Assembly (NCBI GenBank): GCA_900769985.1 | Contig: CAAGIS010000108.1 | Coordinates: 31,806 to 95,805, forward strand | Direction: 5' to 3' | Length of the DNA stretch: 64,000 bases | DNA from: Spirochaetia bacterium | Lineage (GTDB): Bacteria; Spirochaetota; Spirochaetia; Treponematales; Treponemataceae | Part shown: piece after piece, positions 52,112 through 59,820 of the stretch | Layout: each line of letters begins with the position of its first letter | How positions within the stretch are numbered: the first letter of the stretch is position 1 | Notes under the pieces: model-generated | The model's database searches: none | Seen by the model: the letters and a program-made list of their open reading frames with translations, nothing else | Told to the model about the DNA's origin: nothing | Position numbers and translations under genes: made by a program

Positions 52112-53650
52112 TTATCTTTTCCTTACATAAGGCTGCCTTACTGGAACCTCCTGCTGAACAGGAGGTAAATCCATTGAAACATTTGTAATCAGTTTTATTT
52201 CCGTTCCGTTTGAGATTTTGATTGTCGGCTGAATATCGAGTGCCCGCTCAACGATTTTGTTGTTAAGTTTTTTTGTTTCTGAATAAGCATCGGAAATGGC
52301 ATTCTGCGCATAAGTATTTGTGGAATTGGCAACAAGATTATTTGCTTTTGTATCTATTAAAGAAAAACATACTATTAATCCCATTGCCTTTAAAAATTCA
52401 AACGGATGCTGATTTACCCAGCCTTTATATCCTGCGACACCTTGTGGATCAACTCCGTTCAAGCCGCCTAAATTAACTTCAAGCCCGTCCGGGCGGATAA
52501 GAGTATTCCATGCAACTTGTACGCGATTCTGATTATAACTGACAGATGAGTTGTATTCTGCAATTAATTTTGACCCTTGAGGAATCAAAAGATGCGAGCC
52601 GTCAAGAGATGAATAGACATTTGTAGTAACGGTTGCGATGACTACTCCCGGTAAATCAGTGTTAATTCCTGTTTCCAGAACTGCAGGAATTATCGTGCCT
52701 TTCCACAATGTATATTCATTGTTCCATGACATTTGACCGCCGGTATCTTTTGCAGAATTAAAAAAATCCTGTTTCCCTTTCTGGTCATTCTGCAATGAGT
52801 ATGAATCACTGCCTGTCATCATTTGCATGTAACGAGCCATGTTTTGATTTAAGGCAGTAGGAGTATATGCACTGGCATTCCCACCTGTAAAAGTTGCATA
52901 AGGGTTATTAACATTCTGATTATTTTGAATTGAACCGTTTTTTAGAGGATTTATTTTTGAAGAATAATCTTCAAGCTGGATTCTACTTGACTGTTTCTGC
53001 TGCTCATTGGAATTGGTACGTGGTCTTGAAATGCCTGATGAATGAGATTGTGAAACTGAAGGCGCCTCTTCGTTTTTATCAATGATAATCTCAGGAATTT
53101 CTTCTTCCTCTTTTTGAGGCTGTGCAGTATCAGCACTGTTTTGCATCTCTGGAGCCTGAGAGCTTTCATTTTCAACTTCAGGTTCTTCCCAGTCATCAAA
53201 ATTAGTCCATGGCTTTGCTGCCTGCGGAAGTTCTTTTTGAGTCTGCTGCTTTTTTGTTTTGAACATTGGAACAAAAACTGTAAAAATAATTATAAACAGT
53301 GCAAAGACACCGCCAATTAAAAGCAGAGCCTTGCTTCTGTTAAAAAAAGCAGCTTCGTTTTTTGTTTTCTTCTGCAACTGGTCAAAACTGAGTTTTTCAG
53401 TTTCTTCAGAAGCATTGATTAAATTATCCTGAGTCGGTTCACTTTCAAAAGAATCTGTTTCTTCTTCTGCAGATTCATAATTTGCATAAGGGTCTATTGA
53501 ATCGTATGTTGTTTCTTCATCTTCATTTTCATCAGGCTGAATTATATTTTCATTGTTTTGAGTCAATTCATTTTCGTCAGTCTGATTTTCTGTAAATTCT
53601 GAATCGTTACTGATAGCATTAACAAGCCTTGGGTGACCTTGTTCCAACAA
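52112..53650 (-). CDS. trbI: TrbI/VirB10-type channel protein
   Basis: 512 residues. Acidic cytoplasmic N-terminus, one membrane segment (about 108-127), a Pro/Gln/Glu-rich periplasmic linker, then the TrbI domain: GTIIPAVLETGINTDLPG, VVATVTTNVYSS-like strand, LLIPQGSKLIAEY and a hydrophobic antenna region (FLKAMGLIVCFSL). VirB10 spans both membranes and gates the channel. An in-frame TTG (53650) precedes the conserved block, which is read as EQGHPRLVNAI; the AAGG-spaced ATG at 53619 is in another frame. The palindrome at 53653 separates it from trbG. Confidence 0.9.
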   Translation of the reverse strand: MLEQGHPRLVNAISNDSEFTENQTDENELTQNNENIIQPDENEDEETTYDSIDPYANYESAEEETDSFESEPTQDNLINASEETEKLSFDQLQKKTKNEAAFFNRSKALLLIGGVFALFIIIFTVFVPMFKTKKQQTQKELPQAAKPWTNFDDWEEPEVENESSQAPEMQNSADTAQPQKEEEEIPEIIIDKNEEAPSVSQSHSSGISRPRTNSNEQQKQSSRIQLEDYSSKINPLKNGSIQNNQNVNNPYATFTGGNASAYTPTALNQNMARYMQMMTGSDSYSLQNDQKGKQDFFNSAKDTGGQMSWNNEYTLWKGTIIPAVLETGINTDLPGVVIATVTTNVYSSLDGSHLLIPQGSKLIAEYNSSVSYNQNRVQVAWNTLIRPDGLEVNLGGLNGVDPQGVAGYKGWVNQHPFEFLKAMGLIVCFSLIDTKANNLVANSTNTYAQNAISDAYSETKKLNNKIVERALDIQPTIKISNGTEIKLITNVSMDLPPVQQEVPVRQPYVRKR

Positions 53651-53668
53651 TCAGCGCCATTTGGCGCT
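53612..53668 (-). promoter_or_regulatory. Conserved leader element, copy 4 (trbI)
   Basis: Palindrome AGCGCCA-AA-TGGCGCT (53668-53653), CTGATT, CAAGGTCACCCAAGG (53641-53627), seven bases, ATG 53619. Same spacing as copy 1. The ATG frame gives about 16 codons and stops; the gene frame is one base off. Confidence 0.85.
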
Positions 53669-53687
53669 AATTTCCTGTATCTTAATT

Positions 53688-54737
53688 TTACTTTTTCTTT
53701 TTCGTTATGACAACTTTTTCTTTTCCGAGTTTTAATGTAACTTTTTCAACAAGCTGATTAATCTGAATTACATTTTGAGTCACATTAAAATTAATGATTT
53801 CATTTTTCTTATTGAATACAGCTGGAAAGTTCATGTTAAGGCTTTGCTCATCAAGTATAATGTAAGTTTTTTGTCCGTCATCATAAACTGCAACAGGACA
53901 CCAGAGCGGACGTTTCCAATAAGTCATTTTGTAATCACATGAAGAATATTCAAGTTTTTTTCGTTCAGCTTCAAGTTTTTTTTTAGCTTCTTTTTCTTTC
54001 TGAAAATTCAGCCATGAAATTGTATCTGTAATGTCTTTTTTATAAACCCACTGTACTAAAGGCATGTAGCTGTCCCAACTTGAAGATATTTCCATCAGGT
54101 ATAGCCGTCTGTTTGTTAAAATCGACAAAGAAGAAATTAATCCTGAATAATCCGGTTTTATCATTACATACTGCATTCTCTGTCCATTTTCATCATATTC
54201 ACCGACACCGCGAGAAATTCTCCAGACATCTATTTCTGAACAGTAAGGTTCTTCAACCATTTCTTCTCCAGGTTCAAGACGGATTGTCGTAGTCCGGTAC
54301 GGCTGACACTTTACTTCGTATATATCTCCGTCACGATATACCCAACCGACCAGTTTCCCGTCACGATACTTAGGAGGAACTTTTTTATCCTGCAAATTCT
54401 TTTTTAATGCAGCAGAACCTTCAAGAATTACAGAGTCATTCTTTCTGCCAGATTCTTCATTCAGATGAATGATTTTTGGACTCTCAATTACAGGAAACTG
54501 CTGTAATTGAGAAGTTGTTGAATCATCTGCTGACGAGAAATCTGATTTTGAATTTTCTTCGGGTTCAGTTTTTTCATACGAATCTTTTTTATCCTGCAGA
54601 TAAACTAAACCATTTTGTTCTAAATCAATTGTTTTGCATCCTTGCAGTGTCATAAAACAAAATGCCGTAACTGTTGCAATAATGCCACCAATGCAGAATA
54701 AATAAAATTTTTTCTTTTCTTTGTTCTTATTTTCCAT
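53688..54737 (-). CDS. trbG: TrbG/VirB9-type outer-membrane channel lipoprotein
   Basis: 349 residues from ATG 54737 (AAGGAA upstream); an earlier ATG at 54782 overlaps trbF. Basic N-terminus, one hydrophobic segment and a lipobox (LQGC), then a charged linker and the CagX/TrbG domain: YVMIKPDYSGLISSL, NRRLYLMEISSS, and PVAVYDDGQKTYIIL near the C-terminus. It builds the outer-membrane ring with TrbI. The order F-G-I is that of trb operons. Confidence 0.88.
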   Translation of the reverse strand: MENKNKEKKKFYLFCIGGIIATVTAFCFMTLQGCKTIDLEQNGLVYLQDKKDSYEKTEPEENSKSDFSSADDSTTSQLQQFPVIESPKIIHLNEESGRKNDSVILEGSAALKKNLQDKKVPPKYRDGKLVGWVYRDGDIYEVKCQPYRTTTIRLEPGEEMVEEPYCSEIDVWRISRGVGEYDENGQRMQYVMIKPDYSGLISSLSILTNRRLYLMEISSSWDSYMPLVQWVYKKDITDTISWLNFQKEKEAKKKLEAERKKLEYSSCDYKMTYWKRPLWCPVAVYDDGQKTYIILDEQSLNMNFPAVFNKKNEIINFNVTQNVIQINQLVEKVTLKLGKEKVVITKKKK

Positions 54738-54747
54738 AAAAATTTCC

Positions 54748-55431
54748 TTACTTTTCTTTACTTTCAATTTTGTAAAAATCAAAATTAGTTATAAAAATAC
54801 CAAGAGGATTTGCAATTCTTTCTTTCTCAGAATTTGGCTGCATTATATTACAGGTAAATACTCCTCTCATGCGTATTTTATTCTTTGGCTGACCGTTTCG
54901 CTGGGAAACATTTATAACAAAATCTATCTGATATGTATTTTTGGAAAGATTAAGAATTGACGAAACATCAACTGTCCTGATTTCTTTACCGAAAATACTG
55001 CGAGGATTTGAATCGTCAATATAGTTTTTAAATTTTTGAGCTGCTTCCGTTCCAAGACAATAGTAACAGTCATTTAAATTGTTTTTTAACACTTGAAAGT
55101 CCGCAGGAACTTCAAACATATTTTTAACGAAACGTCTGAACTGATTCTCATAAGCTTCCCGGGGAATTTTTATTCCGCTATAGGAATAATTTGAAACATC
55201 CCCTATATAACGTGCTTCTCCAATATCATTGACACTGATAACAAGTGGAATTGTTTTTGGCCGCGTAATTGCAAAAAGCATTACAAAAAGACTTAAAACA
55301 AAACCGCCTGAAGATATCAGTGACAGGATTTTCCAGCGCTGCTCTTTTCTTTTTTCAGACTTCTTAAAGTCTTCATAAAGTTTGAGGGGAGTTCTGTCAT
55401 TTTTTTCTAAAGTCCAGTTTGTGTTTTCCAT
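54748..55431 (-). CDS. trbF: TrbF/VirB8-type inner-membrane protein
   Basis: 227 residues: short cytoplasmic N-terminus with a basic RKEQRWK stretch, one membrane segment (about 38-58), and a periplasmic VirB8 domain with PREAYENQFRRFVKNMFEVP and NPLGIFITNFDFYKIE at the end, a TrbF hallmark. It is the assembly scaffold of the channel. Its ATG follows the previous stop directly, so the two are coupled. Confidence 0.9.
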   Translation of the reverse strand: MENTNWTLEKNDRTPLKLYEDFKKSEKRKEQRWKILSLISSGGFVLSLFVMLFAITRPKTIPLVISVNDIGEARYIGDVSNYSYSGIKIPREAYENQFRRFVKNMFEVPADFQVLKNNLNDCYYCLGTEAAQKFKNYIDDSNPRSIFGKEIRTVDVSSILNLSKNTYQIDFVINVSQRNGQPKNKIRMRGVFTCNIMQPNSEKERIANPLGIFITNFDFYKIESKEK

Positions 55432-55680
55432 TTACATATCCTCAAAGTCTGTTTTACAGATTGAGACGCTGGTGTCTTCCAGTGACTCATCTTGCAGAAC
55501 TATTTCCTCTGGTGAGTTTTCGCATTCATATATTAGTGCCTGTATCTGGAAAATTTCTGTCTCTTTTTCTGCAAGATTGTCCTTTATTTTTTCAACGACA
55601 ATTGAAACGGCATCATTCTGTCTGACAGATGAAGCAAGAAGAATGATTTCTTTCTCACTTAAATCAATTTTAAACTCCAT
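55432..55680 (-). CDS. Small acidic protein between SSB and TrbF
   Basis: 82 residues, Glu/Asp-rich, mostly helical, with no membrane segment. GAGAG lies seven bases before ATG 55680. It is in the operon between ssb and trbF. No family recognised; it may be an accessory factor of transfer. Confidence 0.6.
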   Translation of the reverse strand: MEFKIDLSEKEIILLASSVRQNDAVSIVVEKIKDNLAEKETEIFQIQALIYECENSPEEIVLQDESLEDTSVSICKTDFEDM

Positions 55681-55691
55681 GATCTTCTCTC

Positions 55692-56126
55692 CTAAAAAAC
55701 TTCATAATTAACGTCTGCTTCCGGAATTATTTCATCTGTCTGAGATGTCTCAGGCATTTCTGAATCAGCTGAATTAGCTGTATTTCCTGATTCTGATTTT
55801 TTACCACCGACAAGATAAACTTCCTTTGCAATTATCTGATTAACTGAATATTTTTTTCCATCTTTTTCATATCGGTTTTGATTCAGTTTTCCGACAACTT
55901 CAATCTGCTGACCTTTAATTAAATATGGCAGCAAAGCTTTGCCGTATTCTCCCCATAGCACTGATGAAAAATAATTGACGTCATCAATGTATTGGTCTCC
56001 TGATTTTTTTTCATAATTATTAGCAAAAGAGAACCTTACATATTCAACCTGTGAAGATGTTGTTATCAATTTTGCATTCTGAGTCAGTCTCCCAGAAAGA
56101 ATTACCAAATTTAAATCTGCTTTCAT
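55692..56126 (-). CDS. ssb: Single-stranded DNA-binding protein of the element
   Basis: 144 residues with the SSB OB fold: LNLVILSGRLTQNAKL at the start, VRFSFANNY, and KGQQIEVVGKLNQNRYEKDG. The acidic tail (DEIIPEADVNYEVF) differs from the usual DDDIPF end. Such SSBs coat the transferred strand in donor and recipient. AGGAGG lies five bases before the ATG. Confidence 0.92.
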   Translation of the reverse strand: MKADLNLVILSGRLTQNAKLITTSSQVEYVRFSFANNYEKKSGDQYIDDVNYFSSVLWGEYGKALLPYLIKGQQIEVVGKLNQNRYEKDGKKYSVNQIIAKEVYLVGGKKSESGNTANSADSEMPETSQTDEIIPEADVNYEVF

Positions 56127-56200
56127 ATAAGCCTCCTCGTATTTTTATCAGATTCTGATGAACCTGCTGTTTCCTTTTTTTTATATTTTCTAAATCAAAT

Positions 56201-57409
56201 TCAACTCCTAATGCCATATTTTTTAAAAATATTATGTCTGAGAACTGATTGCTCGCTAAACGGTAAACTGATGCTGATATTTGACAATTCCGAATAAAAC
56301 ATTTCTTTCTGACCTTCCTTGAGGTTATTGATTTGTTTAATTTGATTAATGTGACTGATGTCGTTGCGTCCGTTGTATGTACAGCCACATTTGCAGTCAA
56401 TGTATACAGGATTTTCTTTGCCGCATACAGGACAGTTCCATCTTTTTGTTTTTTGAGACACATCCTGAATTGATTCTAAAAATGCATGGTATGTATTATT
56501 CTGCAGAATAAATTTATAAAACAATCCTTGCAGTTTTTTGGGTTTCTGCGCCTTACATAAAAAATACACGTACTTGACATAATGCTCTAATCGCTCTGAA
56601 TTCAATTCTTGTGTAAGTTTCGGCAGTTTCGGTATCAAGTCGTCAGAAAACATTGCAAGACTTCCGTCAAAATATTTTTTAACTGAATCACTTAAAATTT
56701 CTGCTCTTTGATTTAAAGATGAATTAGAGAGAGTATTAGATGAATTTATTGTAGATGAATTTATTAATACGGACTGGAAATTTTTTTCCTGTCCGGAGTG
56801 GAATTTTTTTTCCAGTGGAACTTCTGGACTGGAATTATTTTTCCACTCCGGTTCCTGTTTTTGACTGGACTGGAAATTTTTTTCCTGTCCGAAAGTATCA
56901 GATATATTCTTTTTTTCGTTACCTGTTTTATTTTTGACCGTATGATTTTCATCATCAATATCGGGTTTTGTTTCTTGTTCTGAAGAAAGAACTTTTTGTT
57001 CTGCAGTCAGTTTGTTTTCTAATATGCGGATTTTTTCTGCGGCGGGATGCGGAATTGATGAATATTCAAAGTCGAGTAATTTATCTGTTATTGCAAAATA
57101 TGACTGCAATCCCTTAGAGCCGCCAGATACTACTGTCTTCTCAAGTATTCCAAGTTCTGCATACCTGTTGAACTTTATTTGAATTGATTTTGTTGATTTT
57201 ATATCGAGACAGGGGAACTGTTCTATAACTGCCTGATAGTTGACCCAATAGTATACAGTCTTATTATCAGAACTGTCTTTTGCAATTAGCCTTTTCATTT
57301 TTCCGCAGGCAGCAAAATCTAAAAACCATCTGAGAATTAATGCATCATCTGCTTTTAGCTTATATTGAACAAGCATTGCCTGTGAAAAACCTTCGATTGA
57401 ATTTTTCAT
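56201..57409 (-). CDS. Replication-initiator-like protein with winged helix and Cys cluster
   Basis: 402 residues. The N-terminal 115 (residues near DDALILRWFLDF, YYWVNYQAVIEQFP, KFNRYAELGILEKTV) look like the winged-helix domain of phage and plasmid replication proteins. The middle has repeats (QEKNFQS, KKFHSGQ). A C-terminal zinc-ribbon-like block, CPVCGKENP with CKCGC, follows. Placed before ssb, it probably primes or initiates element replication; the family is inferred, not aligned. AAGGA lies nine bases before the ATG. Confidence 0.6.
   Translation of the reverse strand: MKNSIEGFSQAMLVQYKLKADDALILRWFLDFAACGKMKRLIAKDSSDNKTVYYWVNYQAVIEQFPCLDIKSTKSIQIKFNRYAELGILEKTVVSGGSKGLQSYFAITDKLLDFEYSSIPHPAAEKIRILENKLTAEQKVLSSEQETKPDIDDENHTVKNKTGNEKKNISDTFGQEKNFQSSQKQEPEWKNNSSPEVPLEKKFHSGQEKNFQSVLINSSTINSSNTLSNSSLNQRAEILSDSVKKYFDGSLAMFSDDLIPKLPKLTQELNSERLEHYVKYVYFLCKAQKPKKLQGLFYKFILQNNTYHAFLESIQDVSQKTKRWNCPVCGKENPVYIDCKCGCTYNGRNDISHINQIKQINNLKEGQKEMFYSELSNISISLPFSEQSVLRHNIFKKYGIRS
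56771..56891. repeat. Palindromic repeats inside the replication-like gene
   Basis: A 25-nt direct repeat beginning GGACTGGAAATTTTTTTCC at 56771-56795 and 56867-56891, with two related GGAAT(T/A)n-TTCC hairpins between. They encode the QEKNFQS/KKFHSGQ repeats and could double as DNA-binding iterons. Confidence 0.8.
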
Positions 57410-57423
57410 TTTGTTATTCCTTT

Positions 57424-57681
57424 CTATACGTTATCTAAAAAAAGGAGCTCATCATATCTGATGAAAAAAGTGTCGCGACAGATGGTATATGAATCATTAT
57501 TTACACATTGCCCGGATATTTTAAGTATACAATTGCTGCAGCGCTTCTTTTTATTCCTCGCTTTCATTGCAATTATTTTGGTTTTATTGACAGAACCGTT
57601 TTCGTTTACGAGCGGATAGTTCCACGTATCACCATGTTCAATAGTTGTCGTTACCGTATTATTTTTAAAATTAAAATCCAT
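57424..57681 (-). CDS. Small Cys-containing protein
   Basis: 85 residues with CSNCILKISGQC and a later Cys in YTICRDTF, a possible zinc-binding set. GGAGG lies five bases before the ATG. In line with the replication-like gene 15 nt downstream. No family recognised; possibly a small DNA- or RNA-binding accessory protein. Confidence 0.6.
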   Translation of the reverse strand: MDFNFKNNTVTTTIEHGDTWNYPLVNENGSVNKTKIIAMKARNKKKRCSNCILKISGQCVNNDSYTICRDTFFIRYDELLFLDNV

Positions 57682-57702
57682 ATTATCCTCCGAATTTATA
57701 TA

Positions 57703-58005
57703 TTAGAATCTGAACTTAAGCTGACTTTGTTCCTGAAAAATTGAAAAAGCCTTTTTTGCAAGCGTAGTATCATATCTGTTCTGAGCCAGAATTTTTCTGC
57801 CTTCTGAATATGCCCGGAGCATTGCATTGTATAATGAATCTGATTCAAAAATATCTGAAGAGTATTCATAGTCTTTAGTTCCGGCACGATATAAAAAATT
57901 AAAGTTTGATTTATATAGTCCGTTTTCAACACCAAGAAAAGAAAGCGTAAATTTCTGAAAGCCGTTAATAACGCTCGTTTTTTCAATCGTAAATTTTTCT
58001 GTCAT
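57703..58005 (-). CDS. Unknown 100-residue cargo protein
   Basis: MTEKFTIEKTSVINGFQKF at the start and a C-terminal helix rich in Gln/Lys/Phe. AGAGG lies nine bases before the ATG. No domain recognised. It is on the same strand and 22 nt after the methyltransferase gene stop (58028), so it may be in that transcript. Confidence 0.5.
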   Translation of the reverse strand: MTEKFTIEKTSVINGFQKFTLSFLGVENGLYKSNFNFLYRAGTKDYEYSSDIFESDSLYNAMLRAYSEGRKILAQNRYDTTLAKKAFSIFQEQSQLKFRF

Positions 58006-58027
58006 TTTGTTTTTCCTCTTGTTGATT

Positions 58028-59287
58028 TTATGCCGTCATCTCGCTCAAAATCTGGCTGAACATTGCTTTTGCAAAATTTGGTGGAACGGCGTTTCCTATT
58101 TGTTTTACGACTTCAACTTTTGAGCCGGTAAACTTGTAATCTGACGGAAAGCCTGTTGCCGCTGCAAGTTCGTGGGGTTGTAGCATCCTGAAGCCGAGTT
58201 CTATTCCGTTTCTGTCTGTTCCGACAAGTGCATAACGGTCTTTTGTTGTGAGGGTCGGAACTGGATTCTGGATTGAAACTGCATGTCCGTTTCCGTAATA
58301 CTGAACAAGCATCGGCTGTACAAGGCAGTGTTCCTGTTTTGTGCAGATTGTCGATAACGGTTCTGAAACCTTTCTGTTTCTCTGCTTGGCTGATGTTTGT
58401 CCGATTGCGGTGATGAAAGGTGTTATGAGCATGTGATGTGCACCGCTACAAGAAATCGTAGACAGCGGTTTTTCTATGCTTTCAGCTTTTGACTGACCGT
58501 AAAGCCGGGCAATGAACGGAACGGCAGCTTCTCCCCAATATTCACGGATTCCGTATTCGATTCTTCGCATTGTTGATTCGGCAAGAGGCTTTTTTCTCTG
58601 GCTTAGAATCTGGCACGGATAGTTCCAGTCGATTATTTCTGATGCACTGTGCCATGCAGGAAGAAGAAGGTCGCCTCCCTGTGTGTTTGTCGGTTTTGGC
58701 CATAAGATTTTTTTACCGCAGTCTTTCCGTATTGCCTGAACGAAAAGCCGTCTTCGTGAAGTTGCGGCTCCGTAATCGGCGGCACAAAGTACCTGGTAAT
58801 CAACGATGTAATTGAGTGATTTAAGGCCGTTGATGAAAGCTGCAAAAGTCTTTCCTTTACATTCCTTAATGATTTTTCCTTCTGAATCAAGCGGTCCCCA
58901 TGTCCTGAATTCCGGGACATTTTCTATGATTATTCTTTTCGGTCTTAATTCTTCTGCAAAACGCAAAACTTCCCATGCAGGAGACCTCATGTCTTCGGAC
59001 CGTGGTTTTCCGCCTCGTGCCACTGAAAAATGCTGGCATCCAGGACTTGCCCACATGAGGTCAGTATTTTTTGATGCAGAAAGTGTATGCGGCTCGATAT
59101 GCTGAACATTTTCACACCTGTGTTCAGCAAACGGATAGTTTTGAGAATGGGTTTCTATTGCACGTTCCCAGTGATTTATGGCACTCATATTAATGTCAAA
59201 ATTAAACTCGTGAGCAGCTTCAATAAGTCCTGTAGATTCACCGCCGCCACCGCAGAACATATCGACTATGTTTAGTTTATCTGTCAT
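58028..59287 (-). CDS. C5-cytosine DNA methyltransferase (orphan)
   Basis: 419 residues. Motif I DMFCGGGGEST (9-19), motif IV SPGCQHFS with catalytic C84 (PGCQ in place of the usual PPCQ), motif VI ENVPEF (122-127), motif VIII RRRLFVQA and motif X QIGNAVPPNFA. The target recognition domain lies between VIII and X (about 230-340). No matching restriction enzyme gene is seen nearby, so it probably protects the element from host restriction or masks it. GAGGAG lies 11 bases before the ATG. Confidence 0.9.
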   Translation of the reverse strand: MTDKLNIVDMFCGGGGESTGLIEAAHEFNFDINMSAINHWERAIETHSQNYPFAEHRCENVQHIEPHTLSASKNTDLMWASPGCQHFSVARGGKPRSEDMRSPAWEVLRFAEELRPKRIIIENVPEFRTWGPLDSEGKIIKECKGKTFAAFINGLKSLNYIVDYQVLCAADYGAATSRRRLFVQAIRKDCGKKILWPKPTNTQGGDLLLPAWHSASEIIDWNYPCQILSQRKKPLAESTMRRIEYGIREYWGEAAVPFIARLYGQSKAESIEKPLSTISCSGAHHMLITPFITAIGQTSAKQRNRKVSEPLSTICTKQEHCLVQPMLVQYYGNGHAVSIQNPVPTLTTKDRYALVGTDRNGIELGFRMLQPHELAAATGFPSDYKFTGSKVEVVKQIGNAVPPNFAKAMFSQILSEMTA

Positions 59288-59393
59288 TTTGGTTTTTACT
59301 CCTCAAATCCTTATGTTTTAAAAGAAAACATCAAGCATCTTTTTCTTGTTCTTTTCAGTCTTAACATATTCCATTTCAATTTTCATAATCAAC

Positions 59394-59585
59394 TTAATTT
59401 ATAAACCTTCCCATAACAAAAATACCTGCCATCATGAAAATACAACCTAGCAAACATAACGTACTGATAAAGATATTTTCACATATTGTAGTTTCTCTTT
59501 TCATTATTGAACTAATCAATAATGAAAAAGATGGAAAAAATATAAAAGAAGTACCCAAACAAATAAAAAATATAGCTTTTTCCAT
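59394..59585 (-). CDS. Small membrane protein
   Basis: 63 residues from ATG 59585, preceded by GGGAGG. Two hydrophobic segments with a short loop (IMKRETTICENIF). It follows the broken gene at 59591 by 5 nt. No family recognised. Confidence 0.5.
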   Translation of the reverse strand: MEKAIFFICLGTSFIFFPSFSLLISSIMKRETTICENIFISTLCLLGCIFMMAGIFVMGRFIN

Positions 59586-59590
59586 TAGTA

Positions 59591-59817
59591 CTATTCCTCC
59601 CTTTTCTCTTTTGCATGAATTCCATAACAATGATATTTTTCACCATAGTGATATGTATAAGTACCATTAAGTTCTGGAGCAGCTGGACACTCGATTACAG
59701 CAATAAAATGTATTGCATATACAGGCTTGTCGATATGCAGGTCTGTGTCTTTGCCGTTTACAATTTCAATCTTTCTAATATCTGCTATCAGATAATTATT
59801 TGTATAATCATATTCAT
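59591..59817 (-). pseudogene. Coding-like frame one base off its start codon
   Basis: An ATG at 59817 has AGGA seven bases upstream but its frame stops after eight codons. One base off, a frame of about 73 codons reads EYDYTNNYLIADIRKIEIV, then HFIAVIECPAAPELNG, and ends KEKREE-stop at 59591. It has no start codon of its own. Overlap with the next gene's start is 5 nt. Either a one-base lesion after the start or an unusual start. Confidence 0.5.
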
Positions 59818-59820
59818 TTC

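Noticed and set aside
18526..53641. The four GGTCACCCAAGG blocks as shufflon-like recombination sites
   Set aside because: They lie tens of kilobases apart at gene starts, no recombinase gene is present, and recombination would invert essential blocks. Not excluded, but less likely than a translation or RNA role.
56044..56217. Small frame (starting MALGVEFDLENIKKRK) between the replication-like gene and ssb
   Set aside because: It has no Shine-Dalgarno and overlaps the ssb start by about 80 bp in another frame.
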